A stretch of 64,000 bases of DNA from Betaproteobacteria bacterium HGW-Betaproteobacteria-16 (GTDB lineage: Bacteria > Pseudomonadota > Gammaproteobacteria > Burkholderiales > Burkholderiaceae_C). The DNA lies in assembly GCA_002840835.1 (NCBI GenBank), contig PHCQ01000021.1:1-64000 (forward strand), given 5' to 3'. This document shows positions 1-8,600 of the stretch, one piece after another (the stretch's first letter is position 1; every line of letters begins with the position of its first letter). The translations under genes were made by a program, and so were the position numbers. The notes under the pieces were generated by a model. That model had not been told where the DNA came from. It saw only the letters and a program-made list of their open reading frames with translations, and ran no database searches.

Positions 1-305
1 CCCGCCGTGACGATGATGCGCTGCGGGTCGATGTCCAGACCAAAACGCGAGGCGTACCAGCCGCTGATGGCCTCCCGCAACGCGGGCAGGCCCGTGGCCT
101 GGGTGTACTGGCTGTGGCCGGCCTGAATGGCGCGCTGGGCGGCGGCCTGCACCAACGGCGGCGCGGTGAAATCCGGCTCACCGATGTTGAGGTACAGCAT
201 GGAGCGGTCACCAGGCCGTGCTTCAGCCGCCTGGGCCGCAGCGGCCTTGGCCAGTTCCATCACATAAAAGGGTTCGACGCGCTGAGCCCGTCGGGATATC
301 TTCAT
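1..305 (-). CDS. Pyridoxal-phosphate aminotransferase class I/II, N-terminal part (runs off the window)
   Basis: Translating from the ATG at 305 on the minus strand gives an N-terminus beginning MKISRRAQRVEPFYVMELAK, followed by a segment reading LNIGEPDFTAPP and then GHSQYTQATGLPALREAI. These are the classic early motifs of fold-type I aspartate/alanine-type aminotransferases: the NIGEPDF turn and the Y-T-x-x-x-G-L-P-x-LR segment. About 101 residues are present; the catalytic lysine and the C-terminus lie beyond the window edge. It is 17 bp downstream of nusB, so it is probably the last gene of the riboflavin-nusB transcript. The substrate cannot be told from this fragment. Confidence 0.85.
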   Translation of the reverse strand, partial: MKISRRAQRVEPFYVMELAKAAAAQAAEARPGDRSMLYLNIGEPDFTAPPLVQAAAQRAIQAGHSQYTQATGLPALREAISGWYASRFGLDIDPQRIIVTA

Positions 306-322
306 GGCGAGGTCCCGAACGC

Positions 323-853
323 TCAGGACGCTTCATCGCCCGAGCGGGCGCCCGCCGGGCCTTTGCGTGCGCCCGTTTTCGCGGGCGCAGCAGCGACCTC
401 CACCGGCCGCAGCTGGGCAGCCAACTGGTGCAGCACGCCATTGACGTACTTGTGGCCGTCGGTGCCGCCAAAAGACTTGGCGAGTTCAATGCACTCGTTG
501 AGCACCACGCGCCAGGGCACGTCCAGGCAGTGCTGAAACTCGTACACACCGATCCACAGCACGGCGTGCTCGATCGGCGAGATTTCGGCCATGGGCCGGT
601 CCAGCAGCGGCGCGATCAGCGCGTCTTGCGCAGAAGCACCGGCAATGCAGCCGTGCAGCAGCGCGTCGTAGTGCACGCTGTCCGCCTTGTGGAAGCCACT
701 GAGATCGCGGGTGAAGGCGTCGATGTCGCCTGCATCATTGCGGCCGACGAGATGCTGGTACAGCGCCTGCAGGGCAAATTCGCGTGCGCGGGTGCGGGCC
801 GACTTGTCGGCCGCCTTGCGGGCCTTGGGTGGCGTGGTGGGGGCGTCGGTCAT
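323..853 (-). CDS. nusB: Transcription antitermination factor NusB
   Basis: NusB binds boxA RNA together with S10 (NusE) and promotes antitermination of rRNA operons. The 176-residue product carries the family's N-terminal stretch ([15 protein letters not shown]) and the conserved C-terminal helix ([15 protein letters not shown], then [12 protein letters not shown]). It is longer than the roughly 140-residue E. coli protein, with a Lys/Thr/Pro-rich N-terminus and an Ala/Gly/Arg-rich tail of about 25 residues that are probably disordered. I chose the ATG at 853, four bases after the ribH stop; the only upstream in-frame alternative is a TTG at 874 that overlaps ribH. The ribH-nusB pairing is common in proteobacteria. 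Confidence 0.95.
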   Translation of the reverse strand: MTDAPTTPPKARKAADKSARTRAREFALQALYQHLVGRNDAGDIDAFTRDLSGFHKADSVHYDALLHGCIAGASAQDALIAPLLDRPMAEISPIEHAVLWIGVYEFQHCLDVPWRVVLNECIELAKSFGGTDGHKYVNGVLHQLAAQLRPVEVAAAPAKTGARKGPAGARSGDEAS

Positions 854-857
854 GGTG

Positions 858-1322
858 TCAGGCAATCTGTTCAAGCAAGTGCGCCATCTCTACCGCGACG
901 CGGGCCGCGTCACGGCCCTTGTCCACCTGGCGCGCAACAGCCTGTTCGACGTTTTCTGTGGTGAGGATGGCGTTGGCGATCGGGATCTGGTAGTCCAGCG
1001 ACAGGCGCGTCACGCCGGCCCCGGATTCGTTGGCCACCAGCTCGAAGTGGTAGGTTTCGCCGCGGATGATGCAGCCCAGTGCGATCAGCGCATCGAAGTC
1101 GTCGCGCTCTGCCAGGGCTTGCAGGGCCACCGGCACCTCGAGGGCGCCAGGGACCTTCACATGCGTGATGTTCTTTTCCTGCACGCCCATGGCCAGCAGC
1201 TCGGCATGGCAGGCTTCGAACAGGGCGTCGGTGATGGATTCATTGAAGCGGGCCTGCACGATGCCCACGGCGATTTTTTTTCCGTCGAGTGGGTCGGTGG
1301 TGCCCTTGTCTGCGCCAAACAT
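858..1322 (-). CDS. ribH: 6,7-dimethyl-8-ribityllumazine synthase
   Basis: This enzyme condenses 5-amino-6-ribitylamino-uracil with 3,4-dihydroxy-2-butanone 4-phosphate to form the lumazine precursor of riboflavin. The 154-residue length is typical. Family motifs are visible: [19 protein letters not shown] at the N-terminus, VPGALEVP in the middle, and [20 protein letters not shown], which contains the G-x-x-I-x-G-x-T-x-H active-site segment with its conserved His. It follows ribBX after an 82-bp spacer and precedes nusB. Confidence 0.97.
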   Translation of the reverse strand: MFGADKGTTDPLDGKKIAVGIVQARFNESITDALFEACHAELLAMGVQEKNITHVKVPGALEVPVALQALAERDDFDALIALGCIIRGETYHFELVANESGAGVTRLSLDYQIPIANAILTTENVEQAVARQVDKGRDAARVAVEMAHLLEQIA

Positions 1323-1404
1323 GTGGAATTCCGTTTCTATTATTTATTTGAAGAGATGTTCAGAGGCTGAGCGTTGTTCGGCAAGCGGAACGGCCGGCAA
1401 TTCT

Positions 1405-2535
1405 TCAGTCGTCGTGACCCAGGTAGCCAGTGATTTCCAGCCCGTAGCCAGCCATGCTGGGCATGCGGCGCGGTTTGCCCATGAGCTGCATGCGATGCAC
1501 GCCGGATTCCCGCAGGATCTGCGCACCGACGCCATAGGTGCGCAAGTCCATGCGACCTCGTTCAGGGGCCTGCGCTGGGCGGGCCGTCCCTTCGAACTGG
1601 GCCAGCAACTGGTCAGCGGTTTCGCCGCAGTTGAGCAGCACTGCCACACCCATGCCGGCCTTTTCCAGGTGGCGCAGGCTGGCTTCCAGACTCCAGCTGT
1701 GCATGGAGCGGCCCACCTCCAGCGCGTCGAGCACCGAGAGGGGTTCATGAACCCGAACCGGTACCGATGTGTCAGCGCTCCACTGGCCCTTGACCAGTGC
1801 CAGGTGCAAGGCGCCGCTGGGCTGGTCGCGAAATGCGGTGGCGCTGAACTCGCCGAACGCTGTGTGCAGCGGGCGGGTGCCCAGCTTCTGCACCAGGGTC
1901 TCGGTGCGGCTGCGGTGTTCGATCAGGTCGGCAATGGTGCCGATCTTCAGGCCATGCTCGGCCGCAAACAATTGCAGATCGGGCAGGCGGGCCATGGTGC
2001 CATCGTCCTTCATGATCTCGCAGATCACCGCCGTGGGGCTGCAGCCCGCCATGGCAGCGAGGTCACAGCCGGCTTCTGTGTGACCGGCGCGCATGAGCAC
2101 ACCGCCTTCGACCGCCTGCAAGGGAAAAATGTGGCCCGGCTGCACCAGATCGGCTGCCTGCGCACCCGGCGCCACGGCTACCTGCACGGTGCGCGCGCGG
2201 TCGGCCGCAGAAATGCCCGTGGTCACGCCTTCAGCCGCCTCGATGGACACCGTGAATGCCGTGCTCATCTTGGTGCCGTTGCGCGGCACCATGGGCGGCA
2301 GGTTCAGGCGTTCGCAACGTTCTCGGGTCAGGGTGAGGCAGATCAGCCCGCGGCCGTAGCGCGCCATGAAATTGATGGCTTCGGGTGAAACATGATCGGC
2401 TGCCAGCACCAGATCGCCTTCGTTCTCACGGTCTTCTTCGTCGACCAAGATGACGATTTTTCCGGCCCGCATGTCCGCGACGATGTCTTCCACGGGTGAA
2501 ATCTGGACCGGTGCCAGGGAGTCGGTGGCGCTCAT
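1405..2535 (-). CDS. ribBX: RibBX: 3,4-dihydroxy-2-butanone 4-phosphate synthase fused to a degenerate GTP cyclohydrolase II-like domain
   Basis: The N-terminal ~200 residues are a complete RibB domain, with the acidic [11 protein letters not shown] loop, the [18 protein letters not shown] segment and the C-terminal [13 protein letters not shown] stretch; it converts ribulose 5-phosphate to the four-carbon riboflavin precursor. The C-terminal ~165 residues start like RibA ([11 protein letters not shown], then LALVKGQW). Where RibA has its three zinc-binding cysteines (VRVHSEC...LRCDCG), this protein reads [17 protein letters not shown] with no cysteine, and the later nucleotide-binding and Tyr region is also absent. 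This matches the RibBX variant described in Proteobacteria, in which the second domain lacks cyclohydrolase residues. Its ATG overlaps the ribE stop (ATGA). Many automatic annotations would call it ribBA. Confidence 0.93.
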   Translation of the reverse strand: MSATDSLAPVQISPVEDIVADMRAGKIVILVDEEDRENEGDLVLAADHVSPEAINFMARYGRGLICLTLTRERCERLNLPPMVPRNGTKMSTAFTVSIEAAEGVTTGISAADRARTVQVAVAPGAQAADLVQPGHIFPLQAVEGGVLMRAGHTEAGCDLAAMAGCSPTAVICEIMKDDGTMARLPDLQLFAAEHGLKIGTIADLIEHRSRTETLVQKLGTRPLHTAFGEFSATAFRDQPSGALHLALVKGQWSADTSVPVRVHEPLSVLDALEVGRSMHSWSLEASLRHLEKAGMGVAVLLNCGETADQLLAQFEGTARPAQAPERGRMDLRTYGVGAQILRESGVHRMQLMGKPRRMPSMAGYGLEITGYLGHDD

Positions 2536-3179
2536 GAATGTTTGTCCTTGGAGGGTAGGGCGCCTGCGCTGAGCATGCGCTCCACATAGCGCGCGACGGT
2601 ATCGATTTCGAGGTTGACGGCGTGGCCCTCGGCCAACTGACCCAGGGCGGTGTTTTCCACCGTATGAGGAATGAGGTTGATGCTGAATTCGCAGCCTTCA
2701 GCGCTGTCAACGATCTGGTTCACCGTGAGGCTCACACCGTTGACCGTGATGGAACCCTTGTAGGCCAGGTACTTGCCGAGCGGGGGCGGGGCCATCACCC
2801 GCAATTCCCAGCTTTCGCCCACCTGGGCAAAGCGCGTCACCCGACCCACGCCATCCACATGCCCTGACACGATATGGCCGCCCAGGCGGTCGTTGGCCCT
2901 GAGCGCTTTTTCCAGGTTGATGCGGTGGCCCGGTTCAGCCAGTCCGGTGGTTCGCGCGAGAGATTCGGCGGAAATGTCGATGGTGAACAGCCGCTGATCG
3001 GGATCGAGGGAGGTGACGGTCATGCAGGCGCCGTTGAGCGCAATGCTGTCGCCCAGACCGACGTCGTCAAGGTAGCCTGGCGGCGCCTCGATGGAGAGTC
3101 GCCTGCCATGATCCAAAGAACTGCCCTGAGCGTGGAGGGCGGCGATGCGCCCCACGCCGGTGATGATGCCGGTAAACAT
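2532..3179 (-). CDS. ribE: Riboflavin synthase, alpha chain
   Basis: Riboflavin synthase dismutates two 6,7-dimethyl-8-ribityllumazine molecules to riboflavin and the pyrimidine. The 215-residue protein begins MFTGIITGVGRI, the invariant N-terminus of the family, so the ATG at 3179 is chosen over longer frames that start further upstream. Two internally homologous lumazine-binding barrels are visible: the first has DSIALNGACMTVT, the second has GSITVNGVSLTVN, with the conserved GHIVSGHVDGVG between them. The stop codon overlaps the ribBX start (ATGA), pointing to translational coupling. Confidence 0.97.
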   Translation of the reverse strand: MFTGIITGVGRIAALHAQGSSLDHGRRLSIEAPPGYLDDVGLGDSIALNGACMTVTSLDPDQRLFTIDISAESLARTTGLAEPGHRINLEKALRANDRLGGHIVSGHVDGVGRVTRFAQVGESWELRVMAPPPLGKYLAYKGSITVNGVSLTVNQIVDSAEGCEFSINLIPHTVENTALGQLAEGHAVNLEIDTVARYVERMLSAGALPSKDKHS

Positions 3180-3270
3180 CGCGCTATTTTCGCAGGGTTT
3201 GTGCGCCTGCTCCGGGCAACGTCCGCCTTGGCCCGCTGCGAGCACCGAATAAATCCGGTGCAAGCTGGAA

Positions 3271-4449
3271 TCAACCCTTGAGAAAAGCGTCTCGATCCAC
3301 CCCACGCGCCAGAATGCGCAGGTCTTTCCCCACGCGTTCTACAGACTGGAACTTCAGCGGCAGACCCTCACTGAGATGCTGCAAGGGGCCAAAGTTGGAC
3401 ATGCCGGCGCCTTGTCCCAGCAGTGTGGGCGCCAGGTAGAGCAGACATTCGTCCACCAGACCGGCACGGAGAAACGATCCGTTGAGCTTGTAGCCGGCTT
3501 CCAGGTGCAGTTCGTTCACTTCCCGCTGGGCGAGATCTTTCAGCATGGCGCTCAGGTCCACCTTGCCGTTGGCGTCGGGCAGACACCTGATCTGCGCACC
3601 CCGTGCCTCCAGCGCAGCCTGTCTGGTGGCATCGGGCTGAGCGCAGTAAATCCAGACCTGGCGGGGCAATCCATGCGCGGCGGGCTGAAACAGCCGGGCA
3701 TCCGGCGGCGTTTCCAGCCGGCTGTCCACAATCACCAGATGCGGTTGGCGTGTGGCTGGAATCAGGCGCACGTCAAGCATGGGATCGTCTTCGAGCACCG
3801 TACCGATGCCGGTGAGCACCGCGCAAGCCCGCGCCCGCCAGCCATGCCCATCGGTGCGCGATTCTTCGGAAGAGATCCACTGGCTGGTGCCATTGGCCAG
3901 CGCCGTGATGCCATCCAGCGAGGCTGCCATTTTCATGCGCACCCATGGGATGCCACGGATCATGCGGCTGAAGAAGCCGATGTTGAGTTCGCGCACAGCA
4001 CGTGTCACCTCATGGTCTGGTGGCAGTACTTCCACTTCAATGCCAGCAGCCCTCAATTTTTCAATTCCGCGCCCGGCGACCAAAGGATTCGGGTCTCTCG
4101 TTGCCACCACCACCTTTTTCACGCCGGCCGCCACCAAGGCATCGCAGCAGGGTGGTGTCCGCCCGTGATGGGAGCAGGGCTCCATCGTTACATAGGCAGT
4201 GGAGCCTTGTATGTCCATGCCCTGCTCGTTTGCGGCGCGCAGAGACATGATTTCGGCGTGCGGACCACCGACCTGTTGGGTGTGGCCAATGGCTTGTCGC
4301 AGATCCTGGGAGATCAGTGCGCATCCGACCGCAGGATTGGGCGCGCAAATGTGTCGTGCCAGTTGACCCGCGTCTGCCGCAGCAAGCATGGGATCGGGCC
4401 TTATCGATGCTTCATCAGATTTGGGGTTATTCAAATCGAAAGTACTCAC
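3271..4449 (-). CDS. ribD: Bifunctional diaminohydroxyphosphoribosylaminopyrimidine deaminase / 5-amino-6-(5-phosphoribosylamino)uracil reductase
   Basis: RibD performs the second and third steps of riboflavin synthesis. The N-terminal half is a zinc cytidine-deaminase-type domain (CAPNPAVGCALI, GGPHAEIMSL with the catalytic HAE, then PCSHHGRTPPCCDAL with the metal-binding cysteines). The C-terminal half is a DHFR-like reductase (VRMKMAASLDGITALANG, later HLEAGYKLNGSFL). I place the start at a GTG (4449) because a GGAG Shine-Dalgarno lies five bases upstream, giving 392 residues; an internal ATG at 4389 is the main alternative. It is the first gene of the rib operon and diverges from the pseudopilin gene at 4555. 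Confidence 0.93.
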   Translation of the reverse strand: MSTFDLNNPKSDEASIRPDPMLAAADAGQLARHICAPNPAVGCALISQDLRQAIGHTQQVGGPHAEIMSLRAANEQGMDIQGSTAYVTMEPCSHHGRTPPCCDALVAAGVKKVVVATRDPNPLVAGRGIEKLRAAGIEVEVLPPDHEVTRAVRELNIGFFSRMIRGIPWVRMKMAASLDGITALANGTSQWISSEESRTDGHGWRARACAVLTGIGTVLEDDPMLDVRLIPATRQPHLVIVDSRLETPPDARLFQPAAHGLPRQVWIYCAQPDATRQAALEARGAQIRCLPDANGKVDLSAMLKDLAQREVNELHLEAGYKLNGSFLRAGLVDECLLYLAPTLLGQGAGMSNFGPLQHLSEGLPLKFQSVERVGKDLRILARGVDRDAFLKG

Positions 4450-4554
4450 ATAGACTCCATCGAATAGAAAAATGGGTTCTAAAGAATCCACTCGTTGGCA
4501 TCTCACTTGCAGTGGCGATGCAGCGAACGATCATGCAGTGTCAGGGAGGTGCGT

Positions 4555-5097
4555 GTGCGAAGAGGGAGTATGGGGAGTGCGGGGAGAGTGAGGAGTGTGA
4601 TGGGTGTTACTGCGGTCGAACTTGCCGTCGTGCTGGCAATAGTGGCCATTCTGGCGTCACTCGCGATACCGAGCTGGAAGGAATTTTCAGCACGGCTGCG
4701 CAGGGAGTCGTTGGCCAGTCAGCTGACTGCACACATGGCATTGGCCCGCAGTGCAGCCATCAGCCGAGGGCGCCCGGTGGCACTGTCCACAGTGGGCATC
4801 GGCTGGCATTCTGGCTGGCGGGTGCACCTGGAATTGCACCGCAACGGGAGATGGGACGCCGATGAACCCATTCTGGCGGAGCACCAAGGCGACCCTCAAG
4901 CGCAGATGGTCGGGAACGGGACCATGAGCCGATACGTGATATTCGACGCAGATGGCCGCCCCACACAGACCAGTGGCGGCTTTCTCGCGGGGAGCATGGA
5001 GGTCTGCATTCCTTCGCAGCAGGGCGTCACCATGCTGGTGATGAGCGCTGCTGGCCGCGTCCGCCAGGAACAGCGTCAGTCAGGCTGCTCTCGCTGA
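4555..5097 (+). CDS. GspH/FimT family pseudopilin (stand-alone minor pilin)
   Basis: The protein has a prepilin-type N-terminus: a short basic leader, then a G|VTAVELAVVLAIVAILASLAIPSW hydrophobic helix with the glutamate at position +5 of the mature form. The residue after the cleavage glycine is Val instead of the usual Phe. A GTG at 4555 preceded by a GGGAGG ribosome site (5-base spacer) gives a basic 17-residue leader and 180 residues in all; an ATG at 4600 would leave almost no leader. The C-terminal region, including RHVIFDADGRPT-like text (YVIFDADGRP), resembles GspH/FimT globular domains. It is divergent from ribD and convergent with the pilE-like gene, outside the main minor pilin operon. 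Confidence 0.85.
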   Translation: MRRGSMGSAGRVRSVMGVTAVELAVVLAIVAILASLAIPSWKEFSARLRRESLASQLTAHMALARSAAISRGRPVALSTVGIGWHSGWRVHLELHRNGRWDADEPILAEHQGDPQAQMVGNGTMSRYVIFDADGRPTQTSGGFLAGSMEVCIPSQQGVTMLVMSAAGRVRQEQRQSGCSR

Positions 5098-5144
5098 GAA
5101 CACCCGCTGCGCCTTCCAGTCAATGTCTCTACTGCTCTGCGCGC

Positions 5145-5636
5145 TCACTGCCAGCAGAGGTTCATGGCGGCCGTGCCACTGCGGCCCTTGGTACCGGCCT
5201 GTGTCAACGTCAGCGTTCCGCAGCCCACATCGGCAGTCGCCTGGCCGCCTTGTGGAACCGCTTGAATCGTATAGGTGGATTGTGTGGGTTGGCCACCGGG
5301 GAAGCTGAAAGTGTAGAAGGCCGCCATATCCGCTCGGCAGGTGGGGTTCGCCAGCGCCACAGCGACTGGGGGGGCCGCCGCCGTCTGGTCGTAACGCATG
5401 TTGGTGGTGTAGAAGCGCTCCATGAATTGCGCCATTTCCACCATGCAGGCCTGAGCGGCAGTGCGGCGGGTCTTGGTCACCGATTGCAGGTAGCTAGGGT
5501 AGGCAACGGCCGCCAGGATGGCAACGATGGCGACCACGACCATCACCTCAATCAGGGTGAAACCTCGATGGCTGGATCTGTTCCTCATTGGTTTGCCCAT
5601 CATGTGACTATCAAGGAGTTTTCCGACGCTGTTCAT
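5145..5636 (-). CDS. pilE: Type IV pilin PilE-like protein
   Basis: The mature N-terminus is a perfect type IVa prepilin motif, HRG|FTLIEVMVVVAIVAILAAVAYPSYLQ, with Glu at +5. The C-terminal domain holds cysteines that could close the disulfide loop (ACMVEMAQF, PTCRADMAA, DVGCGTL, NLCWQ). The total length from the ATG at 5636 is 163 residues. That ATG overlaps the pilY1 stop (ATGA) but gives a 25-residue leader; ATGs at 5603, 5600 and 5588 give more usual leaders, so the exact start is uncertain. It is the last gene of the fimT-pilV-pilW-pilX-pilY1-pilE operon and fits the PilE minor pilin position known from Pseudomonas and other proteobacteria. Confidence 0.92.
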   Translation of the reverse strand: MNSVGKLLDSHMMGKPMRNRSSHRGFTLIEVMVVVAIVAILAAVAYPSYLQSVTKTRRTAAQACMVEMAQFMERFYTTNMRYDQTAAAPPVAVALANPTCRADMAAFYTFSFPGGQPTQSTYTIQAVPQGGQATADVGCGTLTLTQAGTKGRSGTAAMNLCWQ

Positions 5637-8600
5637 CGGACGATCTCGCGCCAGGAGAGGCGGCCGCGGAAGCCCGTGGAACCGCCGGGGTTGAGGGCAA
5701 CATCCTCCACCGGTGGCTCTGAACCACCCACGACAAGACGAGGGTTACCTCCGAGACCCAATATCACGGGCTCACCAGGTTTTCCGACTCCTGGATCGAT
5801 GGATCCCGGGTAGACCCCATTTAGGCTGTCGTCGGCAAAATTGCCATCGTCGTCAATGTCGAATAAGGGACTCGTCAGACGGCCCCCGGTGAACGGGTTC
5901 ACCGCATTCACATAACCGCGACCACCTGGCCTACACACATCCTCCACGGGGATGACGGAGCTCGCCAGCAAAGTGGGGTCTGCCAGCATGTAGAAGCGTG
6001 AAGCCGTCACCATGCGTTCGCCTTCAAGGACGCCGTTGACTGTTAAGTCAATCACCCAACCTCTGCTGGTCTGCATGGCATTGGGTTCAATCTCCCTGAA
6101 GGTGCGCACGGGCCTGCCCGCGATTTCGCCCACGCTGAGCAGACCGGGTGTTTGAAGCAGCTCACTGCGCAATATAGGGGTGCCTGTGTCAACCAGGCCG
6201 TACCACGACTGCAGCTCGGTGTTGGACGGGTCGGACGTCTGGAAGTCGCTGCCAGTGCCGAAATGCACAAACCATCTGCCCACATGTGGATCGCCAGCGT
6301 ACTCCTGTTGGGTTTTCATGGTCAGGGTGATCGGCGCCGTGATGGGTTGTGCCACACCACCACTGCTGGCGGTGAACAAGGGTTGACCACCGTGGGCAAT
6401 CGACCATTCAGAAGGTGTGTTGCTGGAGAGGTCAAACTTCCAGACGTTGCCCATGAGGTCACCGGCATAGGCTGTTGTGACCCTGCCGGCTGTATCCAGA
6501 ATGAGGCCCGGAGTGGCCAGTCCATTGTCGCCCGCCACGGTGGTGTCAATCTTGCGAATCAGGTCGCCGGTGCTCAAGTTGAAAACATAGAGCACGGCTC
6601 GCTGACTGGTGCTGTTGTAGCCGTTGCCGATGATCACAGCCCATGTCCCATCTTGCAGTCGGGCGATGATGGGGCGGCCCAGCATGAAGCCCAGATCCGC
6701 ATCGGTGGGGGAAAAGTACTCCCAAAGCACGTCATCGCCATCGAAGTTGGCCGGGTCTGTCACATCGAGGCCAAACAAGCCTTTGCCGCCGCGGCCCAGG
6801 GCGCCCACCAAGTAGTTGCGGCCAGCCGTCTGGGCCCTGTTGGAGACGGCGATGTCGCCATCCACAAAAAATTCGTGGCTTTGATCAAAGCCCACTTGAG
6901 ACAGGTTCCTTAGGCGGCTGAGGCCGGCGCTGGGAATGTACGCAAACTGTTCGATTCCAGTCACGGAACTGAATGCGTGCAACATGCCATCATTGGCGCC
7001 GATGAATACGGTTTCAGTGTCTCGTAGGAAGAAGGGTGGGGAATGCGAGATGTCTCCCAGCACGGTGTTGGGATTGCGGTCCCGCAGTGTTCCGCCATTT
7101 TCTAGCTCGTTCGTGCGAACTCCCCGTAGGTAGCTCAGGACGCTGCTGGAATTGTCCAACAGCGCTTGTTCGCCCGCAGACAGCAGATCCCATTGAAACT
7201 CCGTGCCATCCAGATTGCCGCTGGCCATGGAGCCAAAGTAGATCCGGCGCGATGCAGGAGCTGGAATGAGCGATGAGGCCCGCCACGCAGGCGCATCCGC
7301 AACACCAGTGGTCGAAACCTGGTAAGCGAGAAGGTCACCCGACCATTTTTCACTGTTGAAGAGGCCCTGGTAGACAAAGGTATCGGTCGACAGGTTGGTG
7401 CTGTTGGCCACCACGTTGCCGCCGCTACCGGCGCGGTCAATGATGTTGTCGAAAGCCCTGCGGAGGGACTCCTTGAGTTCGAGCGGGTTCTGCACAAAGA
7501 AATAGGTGTCCGGCACACCGTCGCCGTCCTGGTCCCACTCAGAGGTCTGATCGAGTGTGCCGCTGTTGTTGCGATCCACGTAGCCGCCATACTTGGCTGC
7601 ATACCAGAGGGGATCCTTGAGCAAGGTGGCCGCGGGGTTGTTGCTCGGCGTGAAGACGTAGGCGACCGGCGCTGGAGAACCCGTTGGGCTGGCGTACGGC
7701 AAGGTGCTGCAGCCGGCCGGCATGGGGCTTTGGTTGCAGTCACCTGGCGCCTGGCCAGGCCTCACATTGAGAAAGTAGGCCGGTGTGTCATTGCGGTCCC
7801 TGGCCACCAGGTAGATGCCGTCGGCAGAGGAGCCGGAAACAATGTACCCCATGGAGTGACCGATGCCGCCGGCCTCATAGGTGGGCGTCACGGTCACTTC
7901 CACCTGGCCCGATGCGTTCTCCTGGATCACGTACCTTGCGATCGCATCCATGTCGTGGTCGGCACCTTGCTCCACGTCTTCAAAGTTGATCTGGAACTCT
8001 GCGTAGTAGCGCCCGTTGTTGACTGATGCGTCTGCATCTCCTGAGCCCGAGTTGGCAATCCGCTCAACGTAGAAGTCCACGATCTGGTTGGTGGGCTGGA
8101 ATTGGCCACTGGCGGCGTTGATGCCACTGCCGCTGACGGATTTGGCAAACGGGACGATGGTGATCAGGCGACCGCTGGACGTACGGACCTCAACCTTTGG
8201 CAAGGGTGAACTGAGCGCAACAATGTAATTGTCGATGGTTTGCCTGCCATCCAGGTCAGACCGAAGGTCGGTTTCCTTGGCGTACTTGGAAACGGATGCA
8301 CTGTAGTAGCTGCCCTGCTTGGTGGGCTCTTCGGGTGCCAGGCCGCGGAGTCGCCCCAATGACGTCACGGTCTTGGGAGTGGGGGCGGTGTCATAGTTGG
8401 CATCGGACTGACCAATGAAGCGCAAGCCCGTGATGTTGGATTCAAGGGTTGTGATGGTGCTGCCGATGGTTTCAACATTCAAGCCCGTCAGGTCGCCGGT
8501 AAAGGATGCAAAGTAAGAGCCTGGCAGTTGGTTTGAATCGAAGGAGGGATTGACATCCGATATGGTCAGAAAATTGGCACGGGCACAAGATGCGCCGCTG

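Noticed and set aside
1066-2388. Long plus-strand open frame opposite ribBX
   Set aside because: Shadow of ribBX; its translation has no recognisable domain.
1405-2535. Bifunctional RibBA with GTP cyclohydrolase II activity
   Set aside because: The zinc-binding cysteines and other catalytic residues of RibA are absent from the C-terminal domain.
1405-4449. FMN riboswitch in the riboflavin operon
   Set aside because: I looked in front of ribD, ribE, ribBX and ribH. The spacers are too short or the genes overlap, and no FMN aptamer landmarks are present.
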